Origin: Schistosoma haematobium
Lineage: Eukaryota; Platyhelminthes; Trematoda; Strigeidida; Schistosomatidae
Direction: 5' to 3'
Assembly: GCF_000699445.3 (NCBI RefSeq)
Contig: NC_067196.1
Coordinates: 49,083,364 to 49,147,363 of the forward strand
DNA length: 64,000 nt
This document shows, one piece after another, positions 40,690 through 53,550 of the stretch. A program made the position numbers and the translations under genes. How positions within the stretch are numbered: the stretch's first letter is position 1; every line of letters starts with the position of its first letter. The notes beneath the pieces were generated by a model. The model worked only from the letters and a program-made list of their open reading frames with translations, was not told the origin of the DNA and did not search any database.

Positions 40690-41040
40690 ACACGACTGGT
40701 TTAATAAAAACAACTATTATTATAACCAACTGTACCAGTGTTTGTTTTAATGTGCTTTTGTTTGACTGTGCTAATGACAGCTATTTTGTGCTTCCATTCT
40801 TATACTGACACTTCGATTGTAACTTCGCGCGAATTCGGTTACCTTCTGTAACCAAGGTTGTATCCTGGCACGATCTCGGTATCCTTTCGATGCCACGAGA
40901 TCGCCAGCAAATATAACTCGACTTGGTCCATTAATTGCCTTCTGATATTTGGCTTCTCGGGGATTTTATGGAGTCATTTGGAACGAGCTTCTTACGCTTT
41001 CTGATCTATTTGGCACGTGTTTCTTGGTAGCGGTGTTCAT
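40690..41040. mobile_element. 0.35-kb insertion splitting LINE ORF2
   Basis: The endonuclease frame runs to VDWNNF and then into unrelated sequence; the RT linker resumes at VSHYDFCNYL. The insert has a short perfect inverted repeat (CGATCTCG...CGAGATCG) near 40870-40910. It is not identified. A similar CTCGTAGCGAG...CGAGATCG layout occurs at about 58525 in a PLK1 intron. Confidence 0.5.
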
Positions 41041-41797
41041 AGTTAATCTCAACTCGACGCCACGCTACAAAGTTATTCCAATCAACCTTGCGATAGTTTC
41101 TACGAAGTGTTACGGCTTTACTTCTATCGGTTGTGGTTTTTACATTAAGGCTGCATATGACAATGTTATGATCACTACCTGGGAACTTTTTTCCAATATA
41201 CAAAGTATTGGGGATGAGGCCACTGGTAAAGACTAAGTCTAAGATGTTTTGATGTCTGGTAGGGCTATCGACATACTGAGTCCATTGTCCAAGCTCTAGA
41301 CATTCAATAAATGATTCATAACGTCTCGGGGCTTTGACTGGCAGCCAAGAAATTTCGGGCATATTGAAGTCACCACAAATGAGCTTGCCTGTGAATGAGA
41401 GGGATGATGCTAGTGTGAATACCTCCGATAATACTGCTATTTCATCTATTGATGCGTTAGGTTGACGATAAACACAGCCAAGCAGTAAGGTAACGGAATT
41501 CGACGGCTTTAATACAATCCACACCGAATCCTTCAGTTTGTTTAGTTCAGGCATATCACATAGCAGTGAGTTTAGGCTAGAGTGAGCGTAAATAAGGCAT
41601 CCTCCGCCTCGTCCATTCAATCTATCGCTTCTATATAGAAAATAGTTATCAAGAGATATACTTCGGTCGGAAATATTACTGTTAGTCCATGCTTCAGATA
41701 TCATAATAAGTGATGGTTGATATATGGATACAAACAGTGCTGAATCCGTCTTTTTGTTGCAGATCGATCGAGCGTTGATAAGACATATATTAAGCAA
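41006..41797 (-). pseudogene. LINE ORF2 endonuclease (APE-type)
   Basis: The APE-like endonuclease that nicks target DNA: ICLINARSICNKK at the N-terminus, MISEAWTN, LLLGCVYRQPNA, LICGDFNMPEISW and GSDHNIVICSL, so the family's catalytic Asn, Glu, Tyr, Asp-x-Asn and Ser-Asp-His positions all survive. It is cut from the RT part by the 0.35-kb insertion after VDWNNF, and the two halves are in different frames. Confidence 0.88.
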
Positions 41798-41954
41798 GTG
41801 GCCTGCTAAGTTAAAATGGGTGAGGGTATCTCGGATAAAGTCGTCGTAACCCTCGCGGGTGTGAGGGGTTGGATGTTCTTCATTAGATCGGTATTTTGAT
41901 AGCTAGACTTAGTGGGAGATGTATCAAATGAGCTAGTGAAGTTGATTGGGGAGT

Positions 41955-43610
41955 TTACCCAGGAGGAAAGGGTGGGAGTACTCTCTGATGGAAACTGTAC
42001 GGAGGAAACAAATTTATGGTTTGCATGTGGTTTGAAATAACCTGGGCTATATGCTTCAACAGAGGTGTCACTAGGGGTCTTATTCCAAAAAAATCTTGTA
42101 CAGGCCTACTGTGAAGTGTATGGTTATTTACAAAATAGTCTTGATGGTTAGACTCGTAGCCCCTGTTATGGCTATTTAGGTTAGCGTGAGAGCGGTCTGC
42201 TATGCGTAACTGGGAGGAGTTGCGACTGTTGTTATACATGGGGGCTGTTGTTATGTGATGGGTCGGTACTAAAGGGTGTGAGAAGTTTTCTTTCTGAGAG
42301 TAATTACAGTTGCGATCCTGGGGAATGTAGGTAGGGTGTGGAGTGAGAAACCTATTATGACCATTCTTATTTATGGTTTTAGGCTTCAGGGGGTGATTTG
42401 GGTGGCCAGTTCTCTGGTAGTTTTCGTTAGTCTGCGTGTAAGAAGGTTTGCTACGCTGAAGCCCACCACCCATTTTGCAACTTAGAAGTGTTGAAGGCAA
42501 GTTATACGATAGCAGCGGGGAGAACCTGTTCACTGTTCTTGGGATACCTATAGAGCAGTTGGGTTCAATCTTACGTGTTTCCCCATTCGGTATCATGAGT
42601 TTTGTCTTCCCACCCTTTATTTTCAGAGCTGGAATCTTTCGTTGTCTCTGTGAGATGAACTTACGTTCATTCAAGTCTACTTGTGGAATATCTTTAGGAG
42701 GACAAATTTTCAGGTGTATAGGTTTAGTTGGATGTGTGTTGTTACACGACTTACATTTTAGTACATTAGTGAACGAACAGCTGTGATTAGTCATGTCGTT
42801 ATGGTTTTTGGTGTCAGTTGGGGTTCGTATCTTATCCAAAGGTTTCTGATTTGTAGACTCATCTAGATCAACAGAGTGATCAGCCGTATGTGGAGTGGTG
42901 TCATGCTTATTGTTCGTGTGTTTTAAATTATTTGCTGTGTTGCAAACTGTCTCTGGCTGATTATTAACTGTAACACTCCCATTCAGTTCTATCGCTTCGC
43001 GTCTTCTTACACGACGTTGACAGGGCGTAAGGTCTGGAGTGACTTTTATATTCTTGTATGGAATTAGTGAGCTAATATTTTTGCTCAAATTAATAAACTG
43101 CTTAGCATCGTTACAACAGCCAAACATAAACAAAAGGGGGCAAGTCGATCTGTCTGACTTTTTTCTAAGGCGGATGACTTTGCAGTTAACGTTCGGCATA
43201 CCGCATGCTCTAAGGCAAATATCCCTTAACTTAGATGGGTGTGTGCGGTCGGGGAGGTTATACACAACTGCATTGTAGGAGGACATCACTCTCTTCGTCA
43301 CTTCTTCAGCCACAAACTCCAAAATACACTCAGCTTTAGTGAGTTGCTCAAGATTTCTGTCTGTGTCAAGGCCCCATATATGAGTGAGGGGTGCTAATTG
43401 CTCAAGTTTGCCGTTAATTTCGGATAGAGAGTTTTGTAGCTGTCGGATGTCATTACTATATCTATCAGTATTTTGGTGTGTATGAGGTGGAACATTGGAC
43501 TCTTTAGTTTTTGAAATTTTAGATTTAGGCCTTGGTAGAACGTACTGTCTAGTAGACTGTGCTGACTTTTCTATGCAGTTGTCTCCATTCCAGACATGTT
43601 GAAAACTCTG
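41955..43610 (-). pseudogene. LINE ORF1 protein, minus strand
   Basis: RNA-binding ORF1-type protein of about 550 residues. Central conserved block NAVVYNLPDRTHPSKLRDIC and LTPCQRRVRRREA, parallel to NAIVFNIPD and KTPCQRKAGR in the plus-strand LINE. A predicted coiled segment precedes it (IRQLQNSLSEINGKLEQLA); a long Asn/Thr/His-rich tail follows. Coding above about 43610 is antisense to the other LINE and not part of this protein. It has no clear ATG and is probably 5'-truncated. Confidence 0.8.
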
Positions 43611-44793
43611 CTGGTAAACAATGATGATAATCGCAACTGCAACCATATAGATGCTATAAAAAAGTTGCAAGTAGACATAAACATTCTCAATCCGCTTAAA
43701 TATCTCATCAACCCCAACCTCACAGAGACTCCAGATCAAATGAATGACATAAATATTTTCCTAGGTCGTGTTGCATCAGAGGTATTTGAAAGAATAAGAC
43801 GATCTAGCAATGCAATTGTGTTTAATATACCGGATACACATGCCCTTAAAAATATCAAATCTAGTCTGCTTAGAGCCAGCAATATGACACACGTACCATG
43901 TGTATGCACAAGATTAAAAAGAAGTCATCCTTGTATGCACTCACCGATATTGTTCAAATTCAACTCATCTGTAGACGCCAGTGAATTTTCAAGTTCCTCC
44001 AATTCATTGAGACAAAAACAGATTTTCAAGGATATTAAGACTCTTCCGGATAAAACACCATGCCAGCGAAAAGCAGGAAGAGATAGCTACAGACCACCAG
44101 CGTCAAACTCTCAAACGCATCATAATCCTAATGGTCGTAAAGTTAAGTCCGATTCTAAGAGGACGTCTAGCTTTACAAGTATGCCGCCACCGAAAAACTT
44201 CTGAATCTCCTAAAGTTCAAAACCCAGAAGAAAGTAATCCCGATGTAGGTGGTGTCCATCCTCTTAGGAATGTTGACTTACACTCAACCCGAAGTAGTTG
44301 TGCTCATGACGAATGGGATAACACAGTCCAAACCCCTGTTAGTGCAACACCCAGTTACAGTAACTGTGCAACGGATAACACGAAAACTAATCATAACATT
44401 CATATAACTGACCACGCACTTAACGTTGATATATTCGAACCTCGCAAGCCATCGCAAGTATGTTTAACAGCACACAATCCTCTCCAACTTATGAAGAAGC
44501 CAAAATCAACCACAAACCTTGGAAATAAACGTCCTAAACACGTTACCCATACGTCAGGTATAAATAGTTATCTGAATTGTAATTGGCCACTTGGCCGCAC
44601 ACATAGACCTGATAGCCTTCTTGGTCCGGCTCCCAATATGTACACTATGCCTTTATCAGATGATGTGTCCAATAGTAATGAGAAGACTTTTTTTGTAACT
44701 CCGCCGACTTTCCTGCCGGCAACGGTAAACATATTTCACATGATGACAAAGTGGTTGAATCTATTTCCCCTCGCAACACAACTTTTACCTTAG
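43596..44793 (+). pseudogene. LINE ORF1, frameshifted
   Basis: Two overlapping frames, 43596-44204 and 44131-44793, give one ORF1-like protein split by a frameshift in 44131-44204. The first holds LNPLKYLINPNLTETP, NAIVFNIPDTHALKN and PILFKF; the second the Ser/Thr/Asn-rich tail (TPVSATPSYSNCATDNTK). It overlaps ORF2 by 43 nt. The start is not this ATG but most likely lies in the detached piece before 37050. Confidence 0.75.
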
Positions 44794-47708
44794 CTAGTCC
44801 TACGAGTATTCATGGAACTACCAATTGCGATTTATACTCTAACCTGCTTCACTATGGTAACTCTGAGTTTCTTATTCTTTCGCTCAATGCCCGCTCTCTG
44901 TCCAATAAAATTATTCATCTTAAAACCCTTTTATTCCTTGTAAATTCAACCATTGTACTTATTACGGAAACGTGGTGTGATTCATATATATCCGATCATT
45001 CCTTGAATGTAGATAACTACGTTTTCTTTAGAACCGATAGATGTTATGGAATAGGAGGCGGTAAAATTACCTATGTCCGTTCAGACATTCAAGCATGCAA
45101 ATTTGAGGATAAAACCCTTGATGCTATAGACGACTCCACTTGGGTTATTGTAAACTGTGGATCCCAAAATTATTTACTGGTGGGATGCATATATAGACCA
45201 CCTCATGCGGATACTAAGTTTGATAGATTACTAACAAACATCTTTTCCATTGCTTCGCACCAACCGCATACTTTTAAAATCATCGGAGGTGATTTTAATC
45301 TGCCAAAAATTACATGGGGCTTGACTCCGGTACCAGGTCGATATAACAAGCTAGTTGAAACATTAGAAATTTGTGGATGGGTTCAACAGGTCCGAAAACC
45401 GACCAGGGGGAATAATACACTTGATTTAATGTTCACAATCAACATAGACTCTATCTCATTGCATACCAGTCATGAGTTTTTTATGAGTGACCATAGAGTT
45501 GTATTGAGTATTATTCACTCTTTAAACGCCATACAATTGAACTCTAAAGCTTCATTGATGTACCAAAGCAGACATTTTGATCAACAAACATGGAAACGGA
45601 CTGGAACTTTCATTCAATGTTTACCATGGGAAACTTATTTTACCACAAATAATGTTTACATTGCGCTTTCCAATCTATACCACAACCTGATATATTGTCT
45701 TGACTGCACTGCTCCAGTTATTGGCCGTGTGGCTTATAATGCTAATATTGGCCAAAATACTTTTAAAAGAAAGCTGAGGAAATTAAAATACCGCTACTAT
45801 GAGCAGAATGATGTGTATGCACTTCAGAGTATACTTAAATTAATCAACAGAAATGCTTCATCTAAACGTAAGTATTTTATGAATATAGAAAATAAAACCC
45901 TAGATAGTGAAAGCCCAGAATTATCAATACTTCGACTTTTTAAATCCTGTGTAAAGTCAAATTCCCTTGGCACGACTAAATCCTTCATAGTTAACGGAAG
46001 CATTGTTAACGACCCGAATACTATATGCGAACAATTCAGCAAGCACTTCTCGCAGTGCTACAAAACTGGAACTGAAAACTCCATCATTACATTTCCAATG
46101 CTGACATCCAGACATCTGTCGAAAATTGATTTCACACCCTCCAACATCAAGCAGGCCATAGCTGCCCTGAAAAAGTCTTATGATGGTGGACCTGACGGGA
46201 TACCTTCATCATTTGTGAAATATGGAAGTAGAGAATTTCCACTATTTTGTTTGAAACTTTTCAACCTATCCATGGAATATGGGACCTATCCATCTGTATG
46301 GAAAACATCCCTTATCACCCCTAGATTCAAAACAGGATTACGTAGTGATATTATTAACTATAGGCCAATTAATTTGACATCCGTGCTCTCAAGAACTATG
46401 GAAAAAATCATCCACAAACAGCTATTATCATTTTTACTTTCAGCTAGTCTAATCAGCCCATCCCAACACGGGTTTATGACTAAACGTTCATGTTTCACAT
46501 CGCACCTGGAGTTTTTTGATCAAATTACCCAGAGAAGAGATGTTGGTCAGTCAGTGATAATTCTTTACTTCGATTTTAGTAAGGCTTTCGACAGTGTCTC
46601 ACACAAACTTCTTTTAAAACTCTCTTCATTTGGCATACAGAATCCCCTTTTATCTTGGCTCAAATCTTTTTTAGAAGAACGTAACCAAATCGTTCGCTTT
46701 GGATCTTGCTACTCTAAACCTGTGAATGTAACCAGTGGGGTTATACAAAGAAGTGTGGTTGGTCCATTACTTTTTCTCCTTTTTATCAATGACGTGTGTT
46801 CCCTCTTTCAGTATGGTAAGCCTTTCCTTTTTGCTGATGACCTGAACTTAGTATATTCATTCTCTTCTCCTACGAAATAAAGCTATATTTCAGCGGTAAT
46901 CCAAGAGGAAATAAACAAGTTGTACGAATGGACTGTTTCGTGGAATATGCCACTTAATGTTGACAAAAGTGTATTTATTCACATTGGTCGCTGCCTTAAC
47001 TCAAATCTGACTGTACACACACATACATTCAAACCTCTCAACACTGTTCGTGACCTGGGTTTAAGATATAGCAACAGTCTGAACTTTTCTGAACACATTA
47101 TATCTCAAGTATCCAAAGCTAGAAAGCTGATCGGATTGATAATGATAAAGTTTAATAATATCGAATCGAGATTGTTATTATACAGAAAATGTATCTTACC
47201 CATTCTTGAATATGGTATTTTAGTTTACAGTAACTGCAGACATGATGACCTGATTAAAATTGAAGGAGTTCAAAGAGAGTTCACCAAAGCTGTTCTGGGG
47301 TATTCTAATAACAAAGACTATCACCAAAGATGTCAACAACTCAACTTAGAACCTCTTTGGATCAGACGTATCAAATTAAATCTTGTCTTCATCTACCGGC
47401 TTATTAACGGTATTTCCTACTCTTCGGTATCCACCCCTTCATACCTTATGATATCAACCCACAATCTACGCAGTAAGGAGGATATTCTAGCGATTCCAAG
47501 GACCCACACAAACTTACGTCAGAATTTTTTCCTTATTCGCTACTTAACCATGTGGAACAGACTGCCAGTGAACCTCCGTTGCACTGAAACTACAACCCGG
47601 TTCAGAAGTCTGCTTGAAGATTTTCTTTCCGAAAGTGGACTATGTCACCTATTGAATATCAATGTATTTAATAATGATTTATACAAACAAGGTCCGTCAT
47701 CCATTTAA
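44751..47708 (+). pseudogene. LINE ORF2 (endonuclease + reverse transcriptase) with one stop
   Basis: About 985 codons in one frame, broken by TAA at 46878-46880; the same frame resumes immediately. Endonuclease: LILSLNARSLSNK, ITETWCD, VGCIYRPPHAD, IIGGDFNLPKITW, MSDHRVV. RT: KKSYDGGPDGIPSSFV, RPINLTSVLSRTMEK, QHGFMTKRSC, LYFDFSKAFDSVSHKL, TSGVIQRSVVGPLLFLLFIND and an intact FADD box (FLFADDLNLVYSF). The C-terminal part (GVQREFTKAVLGYS; MWNRLPVNLR) ends at 47708. The stop falls shortly after the catalytic box, so the RT thumb region would be lost. Confidence 0.9.
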
Positions 47709-48789
47709 TTGCCTGGAAAGCAAAATAAAACCTTTAAATCTCTTCGCGTCTATTTTATTTTATTTCTATTCATCTTGATATATGAAGTCTGCTTATGTTC
47801 GTATCTATAATTATTACTGTTATTAATATCATTATTGTTCCCCCGACATATTAGATATTCCTTTTTTATCTTCTTATCTTAATTCCTGACTGTTCTTTGA
47901 AATTAATTGTGACTTTCATAGCATCATTCTTAATTATTATTACACAAATATTTATACTAATATCCGGTTTCACTCTGTATACTATTACATAAATCTAAAT
48001 GTATTCATCCAAGTGCATTTAAGGATTTTTATTTTATTTTTCTAAATTGTTGGTTTCCTTCTGAGGTTGATACTCATTACGCAATTATTATTCTTATCAT
48101 GAATGAAACTTTTCACTAGGTGTTCACTTCTTTTCTTTCTTCTTTCCCTCTAAATAAATATTCTTAAGATTACGAAGTTTGTAATTAAAACAATAACTTG
48201 TGTTGCACTTAAATTAACTTCTCAGACCCGTTTTATCTTCACTATGCATATATGTCTCATACATATTGATATTTCATTATTCTTTTCACTCAATCGAGAC
48301 TTTCATCGCATCACTCCAAACTATAACTGCACAAACATTTATTCTAGCGTCATATCTTACTACAATAATAAGTTGTTTATTCTTAATTATTTTTTGTTAC
48401 TAATTTGACGACATATACATAGTCGTTTGTACTTGTTTTATGTTCATAAACACGCCAATTAAACTGTTTGCGTATTTCACGTCTCCCTTATTTCTATTCC
48501 CTTATTTTCTCCATTTCTTTCTTTAAACTCAATTCAATATTCTTCTCAATTACACAGACCCGATTTATTATTATTATTATTCTACTATTATTACTCTAAA
48601 TTGTTTTTTAAATATGGCAAGTATAATGCTAACATTATTGAAAATTGTGTATTATTGCATTTTTTGAAGAAACCCGAAATGGTTTCTTCACAACACTTAT
48701 GTACCCATAAGATGTTTGTGAATAATAATAATATTAATAACAATAATAATAATAAGACAGTCCTTCAAGTGCAAGAATGTACTGATTCA

Positions 48790-50850
48790 ACGAGTAGTGC
48801 AACTTGCCATGAATAACGGGGGCTCTAGATCCCGGGTAACGAACGTGACATTTCCAACCTTCCAAATGGTTGCTGCCACTCTCGAAGTATTCTTTGTCAA
48901 CAGACGTCGACTTCCAACTGGACTCCACATTCATCCGGACAGACCATACGATGCAAGGACTAAACAGGAAAACATACTGGAACTGATTATCCCAATTGTA
49001 GACTGTCCAGAGCATGGGAAGTACGAAGAATATACAGAGGCTACCAACTCGGAAGACCCTGTGTGGGTAGGTTATAAATCCATCCACCCAAGCCCATTCA
49101 TCAAAACAAGACGGAGAAGCGCACGCGTTTCAAACAAAAAGCAATCACTGCCAATGTCAAGTGTACCTTAAGAATTTATCAGTCACGATGAATCTGCGTA
49201 ACGCCCAGTGTGTTTGTCGAACACCTCGAGAAGTCTGGTTGGAGTCATTTGCAGGAAACCCACTGCTAACACCGTGTAAGACAACCGTGTGCTAAAGGGA
49301 CTATCCCGTTCAACCCGTCTCCAATACACTCATATCCAATTTTTCGGGGACTTCAATCTTCTTAAAATTAACATATGTGGCCACATGTACATTGGCAGTG
49401 ACAACCTTACTGAAGCTCGGTTCTCCAACCTCACTGAAGATCTAGATTATTCAAAAATGTGGAGTCGGCAGTTCGCTGCAGAAATGGATAGACTCCGTCA
49501 CACTTAGGCTGCATATTTACAAACCTCTCATTCCTAGCTCCACTGGGTAAAAGTGGTCATGATTAAATAGCCTTCATCTTTACCAAGAAAATTAGGCTAA
49601 AACGTGCTGCCAACAACGTGATTTAGAATGACAGTTGGTTGGACTTGTCAGCTTTATGTGTCAATCTACAACACATGGACTGGGTAGCCCACCCTTAACT
49701 CGATGTGGATGCTCATTGCCACCGGACAGTAGCAATTCTCCCAATACCCACAAACATTATGGAGTCCCCGATATGCGGTGGTCTGAGTGACTACTCAGTA
49801 TCCTCAAACTTCTTTTCACCTCAACAGCATGGTTCCAGGAAGGGTCACTCCAGCACAGTCAACCCACTGACTATAGTGGACAGATGAACAACCATACTTG
49901 GCCGCAAACGAGGAAGGCTGATGTCGTACACCTTGACTTCCCAGAAGTTTTGATAGGGTCAACTACAAATGTCTTGACAGTAAGCTCAAACGAACGTGTA
50001 ACTGGCCATCACTGATTGATTGGCTGACTTCAAATTAGAATAGTCGACACTTTAGGATCAGGGTAGACTTCACTTTTTCTCAGGCTACATCACGTCCTAG
50101 TGGTTCCCTTTAGGGTTCAGTACTAGAACCTCTCCCTTCCTCAATTCATGTGAATGGCTTTCCTCAGCAAGCACCATATAGTTTATTACTTTTCGCTGGT
50201 AATAGGAATTTCCAGAGAGAAGTTTCCAACCAACATGACAAGCTGGAACTTCACGAGGATCTGAAAAGTTGGGCGGATAACAACGGACTTATTTTTAACA
50301 CTTCATAGTATAAACTATTCCATCCGAGACATGTTCTTTATTACGCACATAGCTTGGGGAACTCTCCTCTAGCGGTATCGTCGTTCGAAAAAGATCTGTG
50401 GATGTTGATACCCTACGATCTGAAGTCTTACGCTAACTACGGAAAAAATGCCTTTGAGCAAATCCCGCACTGGGAACGTTGAAGTGCATTTTGTGGCCAG
50501 TTTGACGGTAGAATTTTCCACTTTATCTTCAACAGCTTTATTCGACCCCATTTAGAGTATGGAAACATGTTGTTTTCTCCCCCAATCCGAAATGCTAGGT
50601 CCTTATCGGAACGTATCCAACGGCGAGCCACGAAATCATTTTGGGGACTCAACTTCAAGCCTTATAAAGAGTGCTTTAAACAGCTGAACCTTTACTCATA
50701 AGAGTATAAGCGTCCCAGAGGTGACCTAATGGCCTACTATTCTGAATATATCTGAGCATCTCCTTAAATACCCACTGAAGCTCAGTCCCAGAACAAACTT
50801 TAGGGCTACGGTGGTTTCCAAAGTTCCTATATATCGTTTTCAAACATATG
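48790..50850 (+). pseudogene. Degenerate LINE (endonuclease and RT remnants)
   Basis: Scattered matches in correct order: VNRRRLPTGLHIHPDRPYD (about 48900), FFGDFNLLKIN of an endonuclease (about 49345), HGSRKGHS (49830), a LDF-x-SFDRVNYKCLDSKLK-type RT motif (about 49940), and RPHLEYGNMLFSP with ERIQRRATKSFWGLN near 50550-50640. Many stops and shifts. Older than the LINE to its left, whose tail it abuts. Confidence 0.65.
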
Positions 50851-50859
50851 ATACGTTAT

Positions 50860-51156
50860 CTAGTTGTTTCCGCAGTTTTGGCTACTGGTCGTTTCACAGT
50901 GACTGCAACTGGGTGTTGCAACAACGGAAGTTTTAGCTGTACTATTTGAGTCACTAAGAGAATGAACGTTTATAGCCAGATCCAAGTCGAAATTTTTCGA
51001 AGAAGGAAAGTCGTTTAGACAGGGGTTACTTCCTTCTGTGTACTGAATTTCAACAAAGTGGGGCAAGATTATTAGTGGTGGCATGTTTGTAGAGTTACTG
51101 ACTTTTTCGGAATCCGAATCTTCAAGAGATCTATTTTCCAACGCGAAATCAATCAA
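50860..51156 (-). pseudogene. LINE ORF1 fragment, minus strand
   Basis: GSNPCLNDFPSSKNFDL and TSVVATPSCSHCETTSSQNC align by eye with ESNPDVGG and TPVSATPSYSNCATDNTK of the plus-strand LINE ORF1, so this is an isolated ORF1 piece of the same family and not a host exon. Confidence 0.6.
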
Positions 51157-51624
51157 ATTAAACTAAAATAGGGTAATGGTAGTAGCTTAAGGCCGTAATA
51201 ATAGCAAACGCTAGATGTAGCTCTTTTATACATACTGTTAAGGCTTTCTTTCATAAATGGCAAGAGCTTCTGATGTTATAAGGATTTGAATACGGAGAAA
51301 TCTCGGTATATTTGGATGCATTTTATGCATGAACTTAACATCACCTGTGAATCAGTATCCAAAGACTATAATCCTAATTGCTTTCCCAACACTTATATGG
51401 AGCCATACTGAGACATGTTTTCGTGTCAGAGTTGAAACCAAGCACTAGCTACTGCCTAAATATCCTGCTCCACTGGAGCGGGTAGGGTCGCGGATCTGTA
51501 AAAGCCTAAGTTGGGTGGTCAGGAGCCGGTCGAGAACATCCCATTTGGATTATAGAAGTATAGCTAGTGTATTAATTTACACCTTTTTGTAGACGCGTAA
51601 TTTCGTATCATTCTAGATCGAATA

Positions 51625-51888
51625 ATGAAGGATTTTTTTCTTAAATTAAGATCTCACGCTCCAACGGTCCGCTTTATTGGAATCTACCGCGGCCATCTTG
51701 TTTTTTGTACCTCTATACGGCCACGAGTAAACAAAGTTTTGCAGATGCTAGTGGAGACAACCAGAAGAGGAAGCATATCGTTTGCCGACACAAAAAACGA
51801 ATTTCTGATGGTAGATGTTAGCTGTATCTTTACCGCGTCTAATAATTATTTATTAGCTGGAGATAGCGTAGTTTCTGATACACGATAA
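51625..51888 (+). CDS. Small unrecognised open frame
   Basis: 87 codons from ATG: FFLKLRSHAPTVRFIGIYRG, LQMLVETTRRGSISFADT, ending SVVSDTR. It is GC-richer than its surroundings and protein-like, but I recognise no family. The neighbourhood is LINE debris, so a retroelement origin is as likely as a host gene. Confidence 0.25.
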   Translation: MKDFFLKLRSHAPTVRFIGIYRGHLVFCTSIRPRVNKVLQMLVETTRRGSISFADTKNEFLMVDVSCIFTASNNYLLAGDSVVSDTR

Positions 51889-51889
51889 G

Positions 51890-53550
51890 TTTGGTCACCC
51901 TAAAACTTCGGAATCATATCAAGATAATTCGTTGAGACATAACTTCTGGATTCACTATTTCGACTGTCTCGCATGTTCTCTTATACAAAGCGACTTAAGT
52001 AACCTCTTTCGTTCGATTTTGTTTTGGGAGGCCCAATCGCGTCCTCTAGACATTAGATACTACAAATAGTACGTGTTATGATCAGCGAAATCAATTTACT
52101 AAAGTTAGTTGATTGGTCGTTTCATGTCTGTCCACTGTAGATGGACTTTCATAAAGACTCCTCATTTTTTTCAGAACCACATCGATAAAAAATTTTCAAC
52201 ATGAAAACACAGGAGGCATGGGAGGAATGAAAAGAATTCAACATGCCAATTCAGTTGAAATTCACATTTCAAGTGACGAGAAAATCACCCACATATCTTC
52301 TCATTTAGGTTAATTGAAAACTGAACGAAGTTGGTTATTTTTAAGCTTAAAAATGAGACAGCCTGTTATAATTACTTGCTAAGGTTATTGAGGTACATAA
52401 AGTGTTTTGCTGTTATTGCTCGGACTATGCAATCTTTCCACTACTGGACCATGATTATTCGTTATTCAACTTCCTTAAGGAATTAATAATTCAAATATCA
52501 CATATATATGCATTTTAAAGACCTGATAATAGACTCAGTAAAAAGAGATTCCTCCGTTAATGTTTGTATTTTTTTTTCGTATTTGCAGCCATTTCGAGAA
52601 TTTTTGTTAGTGTAACGCGGTAAATATCCACTCGACTTTTCCATGTTTTCAATAAATTGTTCTGTTATTTTCTTTTATTGGTAAAATACACCCAATATTT
52701 GTTAGTTTAGTATGCACATTATGTTTGTAGTATTGGTTCAACCACACTCTCCTTGAGGCTGAATATGAGGCAACTGGGAAAATTCATGTTCAACATTTAA
52801 CACGGAGAAAAAGTCAGAATGGTGAACACAGGAGCAATTATTCGACATGACATGGCTCGGCCATCCAAGCGTGGTCACTACATATCTTATTGTTTTGTGT
52901 TGAATATATTATCCTCTCTCCGGCCCAAATGTGTTGTTTAGAATTGTGTGGTTATGGTCCAATGCCACTACAATTGTATGACAAGATATCGGGAGTCATC
53001 CACACTGAGAAATGAAATAAGTTATACGACGAGGAATCTAAAACTCTGGCATCCGATAATAAATTATTATCATATGTTGCGACTTGGCACTGCCATCAGA
53101 TAGTGTTAGATTCTCTCCGTAAACTAGTGCCTTCCTGATAAGCCTTATTAAATTCAACAGTGCTAAATAAGGGGGTTAATTTCGACGACTGAACTGTCAT
53201 AAACAATAGAAAAAATAATCATACATCGCCGTTAAAGTTGAAAGCGAGCTAAGATCTTGAGAAGAACTCTGTTAATGCATTGTCCATACAATCTATCACT
53301 AATGTTCAACCAATCAACAAAAAACGTGGAGATCTGGATCCCAGTACAAAGGTCAGGCAGAAAGTGTTCCAACGACTTCCACTTTTTTTGGTCATAGATC
53401 ATTTTTTCTCTGGGTACTATTTTCTCTACCTCTGTTTAATGACTAGACAGTGCAAAAAAGCAATTTCCAACGTCCGTGCTATCGATATCCCTTTGAAAGC
53501 GGCATGCAGTTCGATGAGTGCAAAGGCTGGTACCACGAAGTTTGAACGAA
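51890..53550. other. Stretch without a recognisable gene
   Basis: Mixed AT-rich DNA with a moderately GC-richer zone at 52740-53110. Nothing could be assigned. Confidence 0.4.

Larger units (their letters stand above)
37050..43600 (-). mobile_element. Jockey/CR1-like LINE, minus strand
   Basis: About 6.5 kb reading right to left: ORF1 (to 41955), ORF2 endonuclease (41797-41006), an inserted 0.35 kb, ORF2 reverse transcriptase (40685-38559), a 1.5-kb 3'UTR and a terminal (ATT)n/(AAT)n tract at about 37050-37068. The order, two ORFs and trinucleotide tail mark a non-LTR element of the Jockey superfamily (schistosome Perere/SR-type). The 5' boundary near 43600 is inferred from where the plus-strand LINE's coding begins. 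Confidence 0.85.
43596..48757 (+). mobile_element. Jockey/CR1-like LINE, plus strand
   Basis: ORF1 (broken), ORF2 (one stop), a 1.05-kb AT-rich 3'UTR and an AAT-rich tail at about 48722-48757. Related to, but clearly distinct in sequence from, the minus-strand LINE lying head-to-head with it. Its first part is probably the fragment at 36769-37049. Confidence 0.85.

Noticed and set aside
43610..43739. N-terminal extension of the minus LINE ORF1
   Set aside because: Its residues are the antisense of the plus LINE ORF1, so they are not part of that protein.
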